This document shows positions 45,243 to 57,300 of a DNA stretch of 64,000 nucleotides, one piece after another. The stretch covers positions 461,889-525,888 of the forward strand of contig NW_003314328.1 in the NCBI RefSeq assembly GCF_000143415.4. Direction: 5' to 3'. The notes under the pieces are model-generated. The model was not told where the DNA came from. It saw nothing but the letters and a program-made list of their open reading frames with translations, and searched no databases. The position numbers were made by a program, and so were the translations under genes. This DNA is from Selaginella moellendorffii. Lineage: Eukaryota > Streptophyta > Lycopodiopsida > Selaginellales > Selaginellaceae. How positions within the stretch are numbered: position 1 is the first letter of the stretch; every line of letters begins with the position of its first letter.

Positions 45243-45914
45243 TGTAGTGCACCTTATCTCTCTCCCCTTAAGCCAACTGGAAAGGAGGCAATTGCTTGAT
45301 GAGAGAGCCCTTAGTGGCTATTTTATCCCTATTTATCCCCAAGGTTCCAAAGATCCACGGTGACACTATATCCAAATCTCATCCCATGATCACATGCGCT
45401 ATACTCACCCCCCCTTTAGAGATGTCAATGTCCTCATTGACTATTGACTAACAACCCCTACTGAGCCAAGGGAAACCACCACCTCCATTTCCGCACTCAA
45501 TCTACCAATCCTTCCATTGTGTAATCCAGCTATTCCATGTGAGGCAACTAGTCATCCACCCATACCGCAGTCCCACGGTGGATACCTTCATCCGTAGATA
45601 CTCCACACAAGAGGAAGGACGTACGTATGGATGTCTAATATATACGATTTCAAATTTAGGGGTAGGAATATATCTTGCTCAAGGGTATATTATATTTTTA
45701 AGTAGCCACTAATCAATGGGAATTGAACCTATGCCATTTGCTCCGATACCAAATGTAGCGCACCTTATCTCTCTCCCCTTAAGCCAACTGGAAAAAGGGC
45801 AATTGTTTGATGAGAGAACCTTTAGTGGCTATTTTATCCCCATTTATCCCCAAGGTTCCAAGGATCCACGGTGACAGTATATCCAAATCTCATCCCGTGA
45901 TCACATGCACTACA
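45243..45914 (-). mobile_element. TRIM retrotransposon, copy 2
   Basis: LTRs at 45,243-45,403 and 45,754-45,914 (161 bp each) flank an interior that matches copy 1 along its length. The primer site reads TTGGTATCGGAGC on the minus strand and the polypurine tract is present. Flanks AATAA and GATAA are a 4/5 match, so the target duplication has one change. The LTRs lack the internal duplication seen in copy 1. Confidence 0.9.
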
Positions 45915-45919
45915 GATAA

Positions 45920-47542
45920 CTACCTAGAAGCCAAGTGTAAATGATTCATAGAGCGTGCAAAATTAGAGTGGCACAGCAGAAGCGTGGTTTTGGAGCTTGC
46001 TATAAGGCAAGGGTATCAAGGTTAGGGAAGCAATTCCCGAGTGTTTAAAGAAAAGGCTTTGAATGAAAGTCGATGGTTAAGGACGCTTATGCATGAAACC
46101 ATGTTACAGTGGTCGGATGACTTGTTAGGTGAGATTGGCAAGTCGGGGAACAAATACCCTAATTGAAGGTGTTAACGTCAAAAGCATCTCGGACTCCATC
46201 TCCAATTCCATCTCAAACTCCATCTCGGATTCCATCTCGGACTCCATCTTGGGTCCATCTCGGACTCCATCTCGGACACTTCCACATGTCATGTGTTGGT
46301 CCTCTTATGTCCCTTTTCTAGAGACTCACTTATTGCTCACTTCGTGCTTGTTCCTCGAGCACTTCGTTGGGAGTTCCACTCCCACTTTCAACCTTTCAAG
46401 TCGGAGCTTTAAGTCTAAATGTGTTATGCTCGTTTAGTTTTTGTTTTGGCCACCACCACATGGTGCCCTTTCGGCTCCACTTTGGGGCTTAGGGATTTGT
46501 GTCTCACAACTCCACCACCTATAGACGAAGTTCGATATCCTCATTGAACGATAAACTATTTTATAAAGTAATACCAACATGTATTACCTTTTCCATCCTT
46601 AGCACTTAGCCAATATTCGTCAATGGTTTAACACCGAAGGCTCACCATATCTTGTCCATCCTTTAAGGAGCATAGTTTCTCCAACTTAGAGACTCATTCG
46701 ACCATTTGTGGTGGTTATCTCCTTTTATTGATTTAGTCCTTGTTAAACCTGTTAGAGACACATTCTCTATCTCAATCCCATTACTCATTTTCAAGTAGTC
46801 TTAGTTTCCATTGATATAACCTTTACACTTTGGAACTTTTAATTTCGACTTCTTAGAGTCAATTTTCCTAGGTGTCTCTAACACCTTTCATTGCACATAT
46901 TGTGCAACTCCATTTCCCCATCTTAGGAAGTTCTCTACTTAAGGGCACTATCATCATTTTTTCTATTTCGTGCCACCTTTGGCACTAAATTCCAGTTATC
47001 ATAATTTGTGCTAAGGCTGTCCATAGCCCTATCATTTGGCTACCTTACTGCTCCCTCCCTTGGAACTTCCATTTTCACCAAATCGGAGCAATTGAGAATC
47101 CATCTTTAGAAAAATATTGTTTTTCCCACAATCCGTTAGTATCTAACACATTAGTATTTCTGGCTTAACTTTGCTATTTAGATTCTTTCCCATAATTCCT
47201 ATGGCTCTTTTCTTAGCCTCTAGTCTTTTGCTCCTATCCTTGATCATTGCACCCGGCAACATAGGATCACTACCTCCATTCTCGAGGTATCCTTTCAGTT
47301 CCATAGCAAAGAATTTGCTTTGCCAAGTCCAGAGGGTGTTCACCCTTAGTACATCTTTTTAGCATTTTCTACTGTGGGCTCTATCCATGGCTCAACTTTA
47401 TGACCCTCCCATGGGTCTTTTATAGAGACTACTTTCTTCGGCTTCACTATACCATCACCTTGACATAGCTCATTTCCCTTAAGTGTTCTTCCCACTTGGT
47501 CACCTTGCCCAAGCCACACCATCATTAATAATTCAAATCAAC
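45920..47542. other. Fragment of a related minus-strand LTR element
   Basis: No gene. Bases 46,187-46,272 repeat ATCTCGGACTCC-like units as in the chromovirus LTR. At 46,510 a CTCACA|ACTCCACCACC junction parallels the LTR/interior junction at 51,305. The sequence to ~47,540 is probably the decayed interior of that second element, cut by insertion of the chromovirus. Confidence 0.45.
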
Positions 47543-48349
47543 GTTTTTGTAAGCCACAAATTTTTCCTTTCCAATTTGCCAGCTTACCTCGTCTATCCGT
47601 CCAACACCGCCTTGGCTTTTGCTAAGTTCCCTTGCCAAGGTTCTCGCCTATGGTACCAGATCCTACCTAGTCTCAGCTACTCACTGCACGAGCAACGGAG
47701 TGTTAGCCATCCATCCACGGATTCCCAAATCACTCCCAATCCCCCTCCTCGGGTTAGACTGGACTTAAGGTTCGGTTACACTCCCCACAAGCACAAGCAG
47801 CCAAGCACACCAAGCTTCCAGGTTCCTAACATCCTTTGGTACCACAAGACTTGATCATGGGACCCTCTAAATCCCAAGTCTTGAGTGCAACACTTGCTTC
47901 GGGACGCCGAGGCGAAACACCGTGGCCTAGCGGCCCGGTATGGGTACCTCTCGCCCCCCACTCCCATCCCGAAGGAAGGCCCAAGCCCCTAGGAAGGGCG
48001 AGGACCAATGAGCCGCATGGTACTCAAGTGGGGCACCACTCCACATGAGCCGGGAGCACCGCAATCGGTTTCCCTTTCGGGAGTGGGAGCTGCTCTTGAG
48101 CACTTCCTTGGATGGCCCCTCCGGCACCAACCAAGTCCATGCTCACTCCCACCCAAGGCCCCTCGGTCCCAGTCCCAACCTCAAGTCAGTTTGGGAGCCC
48201 CACTGGAGAGTCCCTTCCAAACTGGTTCCTGGACCTCACTATCCCTACTATACTTTTGGAACCCCCTGCAGCCCCCCCCCCCCCCCTGGGAGACGCACGC
48301 TTTGGGCTTTCACCCCTTGACCCGTATTAGTATTTGGACTTAGTCTCTG

Positions 48350-48527
48350 GCTCGATCTCGGACCCGATTTCGGATCCGACTTCGGATTCGGTCTCGGACT
48401 CAATCTCGGACTCGATCTCGGACTCGATCTCGGACCCGATCTCGGACTCGATCTCGGACCCGATCTCGGACTCGATCTTGGACCCGATCTCGGACCCGAC
48501 CTCGGACTCGACCTCGGACTCGGTCTC
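48350..48527. repeat. 12-bp minisatellite in the chromovirus LTR
   Basis: Repeats of CTCGGACTCGAT and variants (GACCCG, GACTCG). Equivalent arrays lie at 57,335-57,590 in the other LTR, at 46,187-46,272, and inverted at 58,373-58,620. The Ser-Asp-Ser-Ile open frames through them are a by-product of the repeat, not genes. Confidence 0.85.
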
Positions 48528-48530
48528 AGA

Positions 48531-51068
48531 CATAGTTACGAACACGAACACGGAACACGAACACGAGCCTCAAATTTCAGGAACCCGAACACGGAACACG
48601 ATCACGGCCCACGATGGCTCACGAATATTCTACTGAATATTCTAAGAATATGTTATTTAAAAATTATATTCTATTTCTTATTATATTATTATAGGAATAT
48701 GCTATATTTTATTATATTATTCTTAATATTTTTATTTGCACATAAACTACTTCACACTTTTAAACTACTCAAATATCCTGCATCTCATCGTCATCTTCAA
48801 CCTCATGATCTTCGACCTCACGATCTTCGACATCATCTCCATCTTCCTCTTCCTGTCCTGACTCAAGCTCGTCTTCAGGATGAGGAACTGTCTCCAGGAC
48901 TTTGTAGCTTACAAACTTGTCGTAATCACGATCATTTTTGCAGGTTAACAACCTGGTGTTGCAAGCCACAAAAACCAGATCCGCTGTCCTGTCCATGGTA
49001 AGTCTGTTCCTCTTTTTTGAAGAAACATGCTCGAAAGTACTAAACAATCTCTCCACCGAGGACGACGAGCATGCCTGACTTAGAACTCGAATGGCCAACT
49101 TCTGAAGAGCTGGAGTTTCATAACCATAGTCCTCCCACCAACGTACAGCTCCCCTCTTAGTGCGATCAGCCTTAGCATCATATGAGTTGAAAATGCCTCC
49201 TATCCTCCGGTAAGTTAAAAGCTCATCACGTATCACATCCCTCTCACTGGATGTAAACATGGCCAGCAGATAAGCATTCCAGTCCTTCATGACCTCTCTG
49301 TTAGCATGCTTTTCATACTCCTGAAACTCGGGGTCCAACATGTATGCCACCGAGTGCATGAGCGAGTGATACTCATGCCACCTATTAGACATGATCTGAT
49401 GAAGTTCCCTGTACCTGCCATAATCCGACTGTCCTTCCTCTAAACTTGCATCCAACCTGTTCATGCACTCATATATCTTTCCAATCGCAAGTATATCACC
49501 GTCCACAACACGAAGAAGCAGCATAACATCCTTGGACACCTCTAGCATGTCCTTAACCTGTTGCCAGAAACTGTCATCAAAAACCGTTGCATAACTGTCC
49601 CTTCCTGCTCTCGACTTCGACTCAGGCCTTGCTCTGTACGCAGGGCATACGAACATCTGTTGTAAAGCTTCTCGGAGCTCCACCAGCCTCTCCATCATAA
49701 TGAAGTTGTAGCCAAACCTGGTATCACAATAACGCAGCAATCGCTTGTGAGTAAACTCCGCCAGCAGTGCCACTATATGAGAGTGGTTTCTAACGAAGAT
49801 CACCAAAGACTTTCCATGCTCCAGAAGTGTTGCCATCCATGGAAGTACACCGAAGTCTTTCAAGGCATTGTTCAAGCAATGGGCAAAACATGCTGCCCAT
49901 TTAATTTTCGGGTACCTCTGTTGCAAAAGTGCTGCTGCTGCTCTGTTTGCATTTTCCCCATCGGTCACAACCATGACAACGTTCTCTACACCTACAATGT
50001 TAATGCCTTCTTCCCAGCAGCGCAGAGTATTTTCAGCTGTTTTTCCTGTTAAGGAAATGTCGATAGCCTTCAAAAAAGCTCCTCGTCCTTGACTATATGC
50101 CACAAGCCCCATGATATGCCGATTCCTCCTATCTGCCCACCCGTCTGCGCATATGGTTGCACCCCTCTGCTCCCACTGCTTCCTCAAGGACGCCATCTCA
50201 ATGTCAATGAATCGTTTCTCTTTCACCAAAAGCTTATCTCGGAGATCATCATATTTTGGTGGTGCATAAGGCACACCATGCCTGGCAACTTCCTGTATCA
50301 TGTTGAGGAAGTAAGGTGACCGAGCCTTGACAAATGGAATGTGTTCATTCCAGAAAAATCTTCCGATAGCCACATCAACTCGGTTCTTCCGCTCAGGATC
50401 CATCGAATCAACAATATGGACTTGACTCTGTTTGCTAAAAAACAGGGAACTGCAGCCACTTCCACTTGACTGGGATGATACCACCGGTGGAAATCCTTGG
50501 ACATTGCCATCCATTCTCATAGAAGCACCACCAGATTCATTCGGCCGTTTCTTCCCCCTTGCCCCTTTCTCGGAATCAATAACCTTTTGCATATTGAGCA
50601 GATCCGCTTTCTTGTTACCTGGGATGAGAGGACAACTCACAATATCCTTGCTGCTTGGGCCTTCTCCTAACAGATGAGCTCGCACACGATCAACACCACT
50701 CAGTTTGTTCACCATTGGGCAGTATTTGCATGACCATAATTTGTGGCCATGCCCCCTGCTCTCAAGAACACTTACCTCATCCCACCATCGCGAAGAAGGA
50801 TGCTTTCGCAGTATGCTGGATTGCTGCGCCATGCTTGTTTGCCTTGGATTGCTGCTGCTGTGCCCTGAAATGGTGCGCCCTGGCTGGATTGTCGTGTGAT
50901 GCCGTGCGCCCTAAAACCAGAATATTCTGCGCGAGAATATTCTGAACAGTGGTCCGTGTTAGTAACACGGACCACTGTTCACGAACACGGCCGTGGGAAC
51001 ACGACCCATGGCCGTGTTTGTGAAACACGGTGAACACAGCCGGGATCCCGGCCGTGTTCGTAACACGG
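48531..51068 (-). mobile_element. hAT DNA transposon with perfect 8-bp target duplication
   Basis: A 2,538-bp element sits inside the chromovirus 3' LTR. GTCTCAGA occurs on both sides (48,523-48,530 and 51,069-51,076) but once in the uninterrupted LTR near 57,447. The ends share GTTACGAACACG as inverted repeats, starting five bases in. Subterminal regions are rich in CGAACACGG/CCGTGTT motifs, as transposase binding sites often are. It carries one long intact transposase frame. All features are consistent with a recent, possibly still active insertion. Confidence 0.93.
48769..50832 (-). CDS. hAT transposase, BED finger + DUF659 + dimerization domain
   Basis: One uninterrupted frame from the ATG at 50832, 687 aa. 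A BED-type zinc finger near residues 17-67 has W..V, C35, C38 and H53. The catalytic DUF659 core follows: ICADGWADRRNRHIMG, VVMVVTDGENANRAAA and AACFAHCLNNALKDFG, containing the expected Asp residues and the C-x2-H pattern. The C-terminal hAT dimerization region reads ALQKLAIRVLSQACSSSSVERLFSTF (cut here: key residues are Ser-Ser-Val-Glu-Arg at about 600). The last ~40 residues are acidic. The protein would bind the element's ends and catalyse cut-and-paste transposition. Confidence 0.9.
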   Translation of the reverse strand: MAQQSSILRKHPSSRWWDEVSVLESRGHGHKLWSCKYCPMVNKLSGVDRVRAHLLGEGPSSKDIVSCPLIPGNKKADLLNMQKVIDSEKGARGKKRPNESGGASMRMDGNVQGFPPVVSSQSSGSGCSSLFFSKQSQVHIVDSMDPERKNRVDVAIGRFFWNEHIPFVKARSPYFLNMIQEVARHGVPYAPPKYDDLRDKLLVKEKRFIDIEMASLRKQWEQRGATICADGWADRRNRHIMGLVAYSQGRGAFLKAIDISLTGKTAENTLRCWEEGINIVGVENVVMVVTDGENANRAAAALLQQRYPKIKWAACFAHCLNNALKDFGVLPWMATLLEHGKSLVIFVRNHSHIVALLAEFTHKRLLRYCDTRFGYNFIMMERLVELREALQQMFVCPAYRARPESKSRAGRDSYATVFDDSFWQQVKDMLEVSKDVMLLLRVVDGDILAIGKIYECMNRLDASLEEGQSDYGRYRELHQIMSNRWHEYHSLMHSVAYMLDPEFQEYEKHANREVMKDWNAYLLAMFTSSERDVIRDELLTYRRIGGIFNSYDAKADRTKRGAVRWWEDYGYETPALQKLAIRVLSQACSSSSVERLFSTFEHVSSKKRNRLTMDRTADLVFVACNTRLLTCKNDRDYDKFVSYKVLETVPHPEDELESGQEEEDGDDVEDREVEDHEVEDDDEMQDI

Positions 51069-51481
51069 GTCTCAGACCCGATTTCGGATCTCGGACTCCG
51101 TCTCGAACTCGGTCTCGAACTCGGACTCGAACTCGGTCCCCGAGTTGGTCTCGGACTCGATTCCGGACTCTATCTCGAACTCGGTCCTAGAGTCGGTCTT
51201 GGACTCGATCTTCGACTTGGTCCCATCCGATGAACACTTTGTCATTTTGGTCATGCTTTTGGGGTTCCTTTAGCCTACGACACCTTGGCGAGTTGGTTCC
51301 TTACAACTCCACCACCCATAGAAGAAGTTCGATGCCCACATCGAACGTCTCGTTTTATCCTACGACTTGTTGACCATGTCTCCGGGGGCATCCCCCCACT
51401 TAGCGGTGTGCCTAAGTTAGCCTCCCCGGCCAAGAGCCCATGACAACGGAATATAGGTGTCCCTATACTCCTCCCCTCACC

Positions 51482-51558
51482 ACGCCCTAGTATGGGGTCG
51501 GGACTTGAACCCAGCCTTGCTTTACTAGGGGGTTGGGACTCGAACCCAACCTCCGTAG
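51482..51558 (-). repeat. Paired tRNA T-arm-like hairpins in the element's 3' interior
   Basis: On the minus strand GTTGGGTTCGAGTCCCAAC and CTGGGTTCAAGTCCCGAC each form a 5-6 bp stem with a 7-base loop and match the Pol III B box GGTTCRANTCC. A similar pair lies at 58,127-58,173. No complete tRNA cloverleaf was found around them. Confidence 0.5.
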
Positions 51559-51707
51559 AATACGTCTACGGATTCGACATCCCCGCAGGGAGTCGGGCGT
51601 AGCTCCCTACGCCTGGTCGACCTAGTTAACCATGCTAATTAGCTTACCTTCGGCGCGCCTTCGGGTCCCAACATATGCCACTTGCTCAACTTTGCAAATT
51701 GATATTT

Positions 51708-54700
51708 TTAATTGAACTTTGCATAAGTACATAGAGTTCTGCCTTGCAGAAATTCCTCCACTAGATCTCGCGCGTTCGCTAGGTTCTCCTCCGGTTCCCA
51801 TGTTGCTTCGCAGTATGGAAATCCTTTCCACTTCACATGGAACTCTCTCACCTCGCGTCCTTGTCGCTTGCTCTTGCGCGCATTGAGGATGGCCTCGACT
51901 TCGTATTCCTCTTCCCCTTGGATAACCTCAGGTAAGGGTCTTACTTGGTCCTTGCGAAGCGGATCCTCAAAGTACGGCTTGAGTAAGTTCACATGGAACA
52001 CTGGGTGCATCTTCCCCACCTCTCAAGGAAGTCGGAGTCGGTAAGCCACTTTACCGATTCGTGCCTCGATCTCGTAAGGCCCCGCGAACCTGCTTAAGGA
52101 ACTCAAGATCAATTCATTTACAGGAATACATGCATTTTTACCTTTGGGTCAACTTTCGGCTGATCCCACTTGGTAGCCTGAGGTTCTTGGTGTTCAGCCA
52201 CACCTTCTCCCCAGCTTGGAACTCTATATCCCGGCGCTTTAAGTTTGCGTACTTGGTCTGCCTTTGTTGAGCCCGTTCCAAGGAATCCCTCACTAGATTC
52301 CAAATGTTGAGTCTTTCCGCCGTGAATGCCTCCACTGCGGGTAGCTCTCCATGATACTCGGCCACGCCGAGTTCCACAGGACCTTCAATAGCTCGCCCAT
52401 TGATGACTTCCCATGGACTCACCCCGATACTCGAATGTGGTGAGTTGTTATAACACATTTCCGCAAGTCCCAAATGACTTACCCAATCGGTCTGGTCTCC
52501 CAAGACATAGCATCGCAAATAATCCTCCAGCTGCCTATTCACCCTTTCCGTTTGTCCATCTATCAAGAAGTGTTAGGGCCACCAAACTTGACTTAATACC
52601 CCATACCTGTCTGTGGGTGATAGGCTGTGCTGAATTTCAACTTGGTGCGATACTGTTCCAGGAGGGTCCTCCAGAACCTACTAGTGAAGATCTTATCTCG
52701 ATCTGAGATAATCTCTTCTGGCCTTCCCCGCACTCGAACCACTTGTTCGAAGAACAACTTCGCCACACCTTCCGCATCCACTTCCGTTGTGGTGGGTATG
52801 AAATGTGCCATCTTCGAAAATCGATCCACCACCACGAATATCGCATCGAACCCCTCGCTTGGGGGTAGTCCCGTGATGAAGTCCATCGTAAGACATTTCC
52901 ACGGACGATCTGGAATTGGGATGCTTTGCAACAAGCCCCCACTAGCCTTAGTCACGGCTTTGACCTGCTGACATGTTGGACATGTCTTTACATAGTCTTG
53001 GACGTCCTTAGCCATATCTGGCCAATGGTACTTCCTCTTGAGTAAGCCCATCGTCTTGGGCACTCCGCCGTGTCCCGCAAGAGGTCTGTCATGACACTCT
53101 TCTAAGGCTACCTTCCTTAGTTCCCCTTCTGGAACATACACCCTCGTTTGCTTGTAATAAATGAGTCCGTTGCGTTCCACATAGCCCGTTTTCTCTTCCG
53201 TCGGCAGCTCACCTCTCTGGTGAGTTTCCCGCACCTCCAGATTCCTCAACAACACTTCTTGTGCTAGACCATCATTCTCATATGCTGTCCGCACATCGTC
53301 CCAGAAGGTTGCTGTTGCGCTGGAGATCGCCAACCTCAAGCTCGCTTTTCGACTTAGCGCATCTGCCACGATGTTGCTCTTCCCAGGCTTGTACAGAATC
53401 TCGCAATCAAACTCAGCCAAGGCATTGGCCCACCGACCTTGTTTCCCTCTCAGGTCGGGCTGTGACAAGAAGTGTTTCGTTGCCACATTGTCCGTGTAAA
53501 CCTTGAAGTGTCTCCCAAGGTAGTGTCGCCACTCCTTGAGCGCCTTGACCACCGCAAACAATTCCTTCTCGTGGGCAGGCCACTTCCGTTGAGCCTTGTC
53601 CAACTTCTTCGAGAAGAACGCTACTGGATGGTTGTCTTGCTTCAAAACTGCGCCCAACGCAAAGTCCGAAGCATCCGTGTCTACCTCAAAGTCCTTACCA
53701 AAATCTGGTAATGCCAACACTGGAGCCTTCCTCAACTTCCCTTTGAGGTGGACGAATGCCACCTCGCATTCCGCTGTCCATACCATCTTCCCTTTTCCTG
53801 TTTGGTCCGTTAAGGGTAGGGCTACTCTCGAATAGTGTCTGATAAACTTTCGATAGTAGTTGCATAGCCCCAAGAACGCCCTCAACTCATGTATATTCGA
53901 AGGTCGCTCCCATTCCTGGATCGCTTGGACCTTCTCCGGGTCCACCTTGAGCCCGTCCTGGCCCACCACATGCCCGAGAAACTTTACCTCTTGTTGAGCA
54001 AAGTCACATTTGCTCTCTTTAGCATATAGTTTGTGTTCCCTTAGTTTCTCAAACACCTTCGCCAAGTGTTCGGCATGCTCCTCTAGCGTCTCGCTATAGA
54101 TCAGGATATCGTCGATATAGACGACCACGAAGTGATCCAGATAGGGTACAAAGATGTGGTTCATCAACGCCGAAAACGTTGCCGGCGCATTGCACAGCCC
54201 AAAGGGCATCACCAGAAACTCAAAGCTCCCATACCTCGTTCGACAGGTTGTCTTCTCGACATCTTCCTTAGCTACCCTGATCTGGTAGTATCCTGACCTT
54301 AGGTCAATCCTTGAGAAGTATTTTGCCTTTCCCAACCTATCGAACAGGTCCTCGATCCTTGGCAAAGGGTACTTGTTCTTCTTGGTATACTTGTTGAGCA
54401 ACCGGTAGTCTATGCACATGCGCATAAATCCATCTTTCTTTTTCACAAATAGCACCGGCGCCCCATACGGCGACTTGCTCAACCTAACATACCCTTTGTC
54501 CACCAACTCCTCTAGTTGGCTCTTGAGCTCCGCGAGTTCTTTTTTGTTCAATCGATAGGGTGGACGAACCACCGCCTCAGCACCCTCGACCAGCTCAATC
54601 TTATGTTCTATCGGTCGTGTGGGGGGCAACCCCGCCGGTAGCTCCTCCGGCATGGTATCCTGGAATTGGTCCAGCACCTGCTGGATCACTAAAGGTACTT

Positions 54701-56444
54701 CTTCCGTTCTTGTCTTTTTGTCACTCTTCACCGAGAGTAAGAACAAAAAGGCTGCCTTAGTTCCTTTAGTGAGTTGTCCTCTCGTGGACACCAGGTTTAA
54801 GCATGACTCTTTGGCCTTGCTTTGCCCTACCTTTAGATCCTGGGCCTCCACCCTAGATCTTCTTCCTTGGGCATTCGCCAATACCACAAGGTTCCTACCT
54901 TGTCCATGCAGGGCTACCACGAACCGATTAAACCAATCCATTCCGAAGATCACGTCAAATCCCGCCATGTCCAAAACGGTGAAATCCATGTCCACTTTCC
55001 ATGTCCCCACTTCGACTCTCGCTTATCGAAGTACCTCATCGGTGCTTTGGCTACCTTGAACAAACTCTATAGTCCTTGGTTTGCCTAGCCGCTGCACCGT
55101 TAGTCCGGCTTGCCGGACTATGTCTGCAGCCACAAAATTATCCGAAGCACCCATGTCAATAAGGATCTTAACAAAGCTACCTCCGAGCTTCCCTCGGAGG
55201 GCTAGTAGATGTCGCGAACGACTCTCTACCAAAGTTGCTCGTGTAATGAGTAACTTTGAGTTAGGGACTGGATCACATACCTCAGTTTGGACTTCACCCG
55301 ACTTGATGGCCATATTAGCTCTGGCCTTCTTCGGGTAGGGACATTCCCTTGAGAAATGTCCCGCTTTGCCGCAGTTGTAGCATACATTGTTTCCCACGCT
55401 GCTATATGACTTGACCTTCTTATCCGTGGGTTTGTCTTTTTTCGCTTGACTCCCCCACATACTCGCTCGCTGGCCACCGGATTTGCCTTTCCGGAACCCC
55501 GAGGACTCATTCTTAGAGAAACTCTTTTTGAATTTCCCCTTGCTATACGTTCCCCTTGGTTTGGCCCCTTTGCTAAATGTGGATCCCGACCCCATCGTGT
55601 TCCCCTTTCGCAGGTTATCGTTGAAATGCACCTTGATGGCCGCATCCAACGCTTCCTTATAGTTGGTCGGGTTCCACCACATCACCTCACCACGAGCCCA
55701 GGTTTGCAAACCTGATATGAAGGCATGGAACGCATCCATATCCCCCATGTCCGTGACAAGTATCCTCTTTGCCATGAACCCATTCACATATTCCTGGATG
55801 GTTCCAGTCTGCTTCAGCCTACTCAGCTCATCTCTCAGATGCAGAGTGGCATTCGGAGGAACGTATGTTGCGCGGATCCTCGCCTTCATCATGTCCCAAG
55901 TGGCCACTGGTCCTTCGTTGGCCTCCATCGTTCTCCACCAAGACTTGGCATTATCTGCCAAGTATGGTTTTGCACATGGGACCTTCTCCGAGCTCGGTAA
56001 TCGCAACGCTCGGAAGTAGTCCTCCATATCGTAAAACCAATCCTCCACCACTTTATAGTCGTTCACTCCCTTGAAGACCGGTGGGGGCTTTGGTTTGTAC
56101 TTGGGAACTGCCTGAGGGACTGATTCTACTTCGGTCTGTTCGACCTTGTCTGGTTTTGCCTCAGTCCCGGCCGAAAGATCCGCACCTTCTGCGCTGCCAG
56201 CATCCGCAGTCTTTTTCTTTTTCTTCCGCCTCTCATCACGCTTTAGCTTGCGTACGAGAGTTTCCAGCAGGGCATTGGTCTGTGCCAACTGTCCTTCTAG
56301 CACGTCCAATCGAGCCTTGGACGACCGAACCTCGCCACCGGACTCCTGTTTGGAAGTTTCTTCACTAGAGTCCTCCTCATGCAAGGATTCCTCATCCATA
56401 GCCTCTTGTTCGACCGGAAGCTCCAGCTCCGGCGGAGGTTCCAT
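51708..56444 (-). CDS. Chromovirus gag-pol polyprotein, with two introns and two nonsense codons
   Basis: Gag begins at the ATG at 56444, with a CCHC knuckle ([14 protein letters not shown]) and a protease whose active site reads DMGAS instead of D(S/T)GAS. The frame is interrupted by TAA at 55025-55023 and continues in the same frame through protease end, RT (YIDD), RNase H ([10 protein letters not shown]) and integrase (H-H-C-C, DFITGLP, SDRDKIF) to 52607. A 47-nt segment, 52606-52560, with GT/AG ends separates PQT from [11 protein letters not shown] second, 52141-52090 (52 nt), separates LTQ-R from FAGPYEI. A TGA at 52025-52023 precedes [10 protein letters not shown]. The end, to 51708, is a chromodomain ([19 protein letters not shown]). 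Chromodomains guide integration to heterochromatin. Confidence 0.88.
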
Positions 56445-57199
56445 CTCCGCCTGGGTTCACTTACACCCTGCCCTTGCCATCTCCCAGCAATCCTCCTCTA
56501 TCCTTCGCTAGAACTGATCCGATACCAAATTGTAAGCCACAAATTTTTCCTTTCCAATTTGCCAGCTTACCTCGTCTATCCGTCCAACACCGCCTTGGCT
56601 TTTGCTAAGTTCCCTTGCCAAGGTTCTCGCCTATGGTACCAGCTCCTACCTGGTCTCAGCTACTCACTGCACGAGCAACGGAGTGTTAGCCATCCATCCA
56701 CGGATTCCCAAATCACTCCCAATCCCCCTCCCCGGGTTAGACTGGACTTAAGGTTCGGCTACACTCCCCACAAGCACAAGCAGCCAAGCACACCAAGCTT
56801 CCAGGTTCCTAACATCCTTTGGTACCACAAGACTTGATCATGGGACCCTCTAAATCCCAAGTCTTGAGTGCAACACTTGCTTCGGGACGCCGGGGCGAAA
56901 CACCGTGGCCTAAAGGCCCGGTATGGGTACCTCTCGCCCCCCACTCCCATCCCGAAGGAAGGCCCAAGCCCCTAGGAAGGGCGAGGACCAATGAGCTGCA
57001 TGGTACTCAAGTGGGGCACCACTCCACATGAGCCGGGAGCACCGCAATCGGTTTCCCTTTCGGGAGTGGGAGCTGCTCTTGAGCACTTCCTTGGATGGCC
57101 CCTCCGGCACCAACCAAGTCCATGCTCACTCCCACCCAAGGCCCCTCGGTCCTAGTCCCAACCTCAAGTCAGTTTGGGAGCCCCACTGGAGAGTCCCTT

Positions 57200-57300
57200 C
57201 TAAACTAGTTCCTGGACCTCACTATCCCTACTATACTTTTGGAACCCCCTACAGCCCCCCCCCCTCCCCCGTGGGAGACGCACGCTTTGGGCTTTCACCC
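57200..57300 (-). promoter_or_regulatory. Conserved LTR core promoter next to a poly-G tract
   Basis: In the sense (minus) direction the order is GGGGTGAAAGCCCAAAGCG, a long G tract, GGGGGTTCCAAAAGTATAGTAG. GTATAGTA is the likely TATA-type element. The same order is kept at 48,240-48,320, in solo LTRs A (29,450-29,520) and B (34,330-34,400), and near 58,650-58,735, although the surrounding LTR sequence differs. The promoter role is inferred. Confidence 0.5.

Noticed and set aside
48334-48636. Ser-Asp-Ser-Ile repeat proteins read from the LTR (also at 57,319-57,612 and 58,308-58,622)
   Set aside because: They are by-products of the 12-bp LTR minisatellite, open in several frames on both strands.
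51482-51558. A tRNA gene on the minus strand
   Set aside because: Only T-arm-like hairpins are present; no acceptor stem, D-arm or anticodon arm could be paired.
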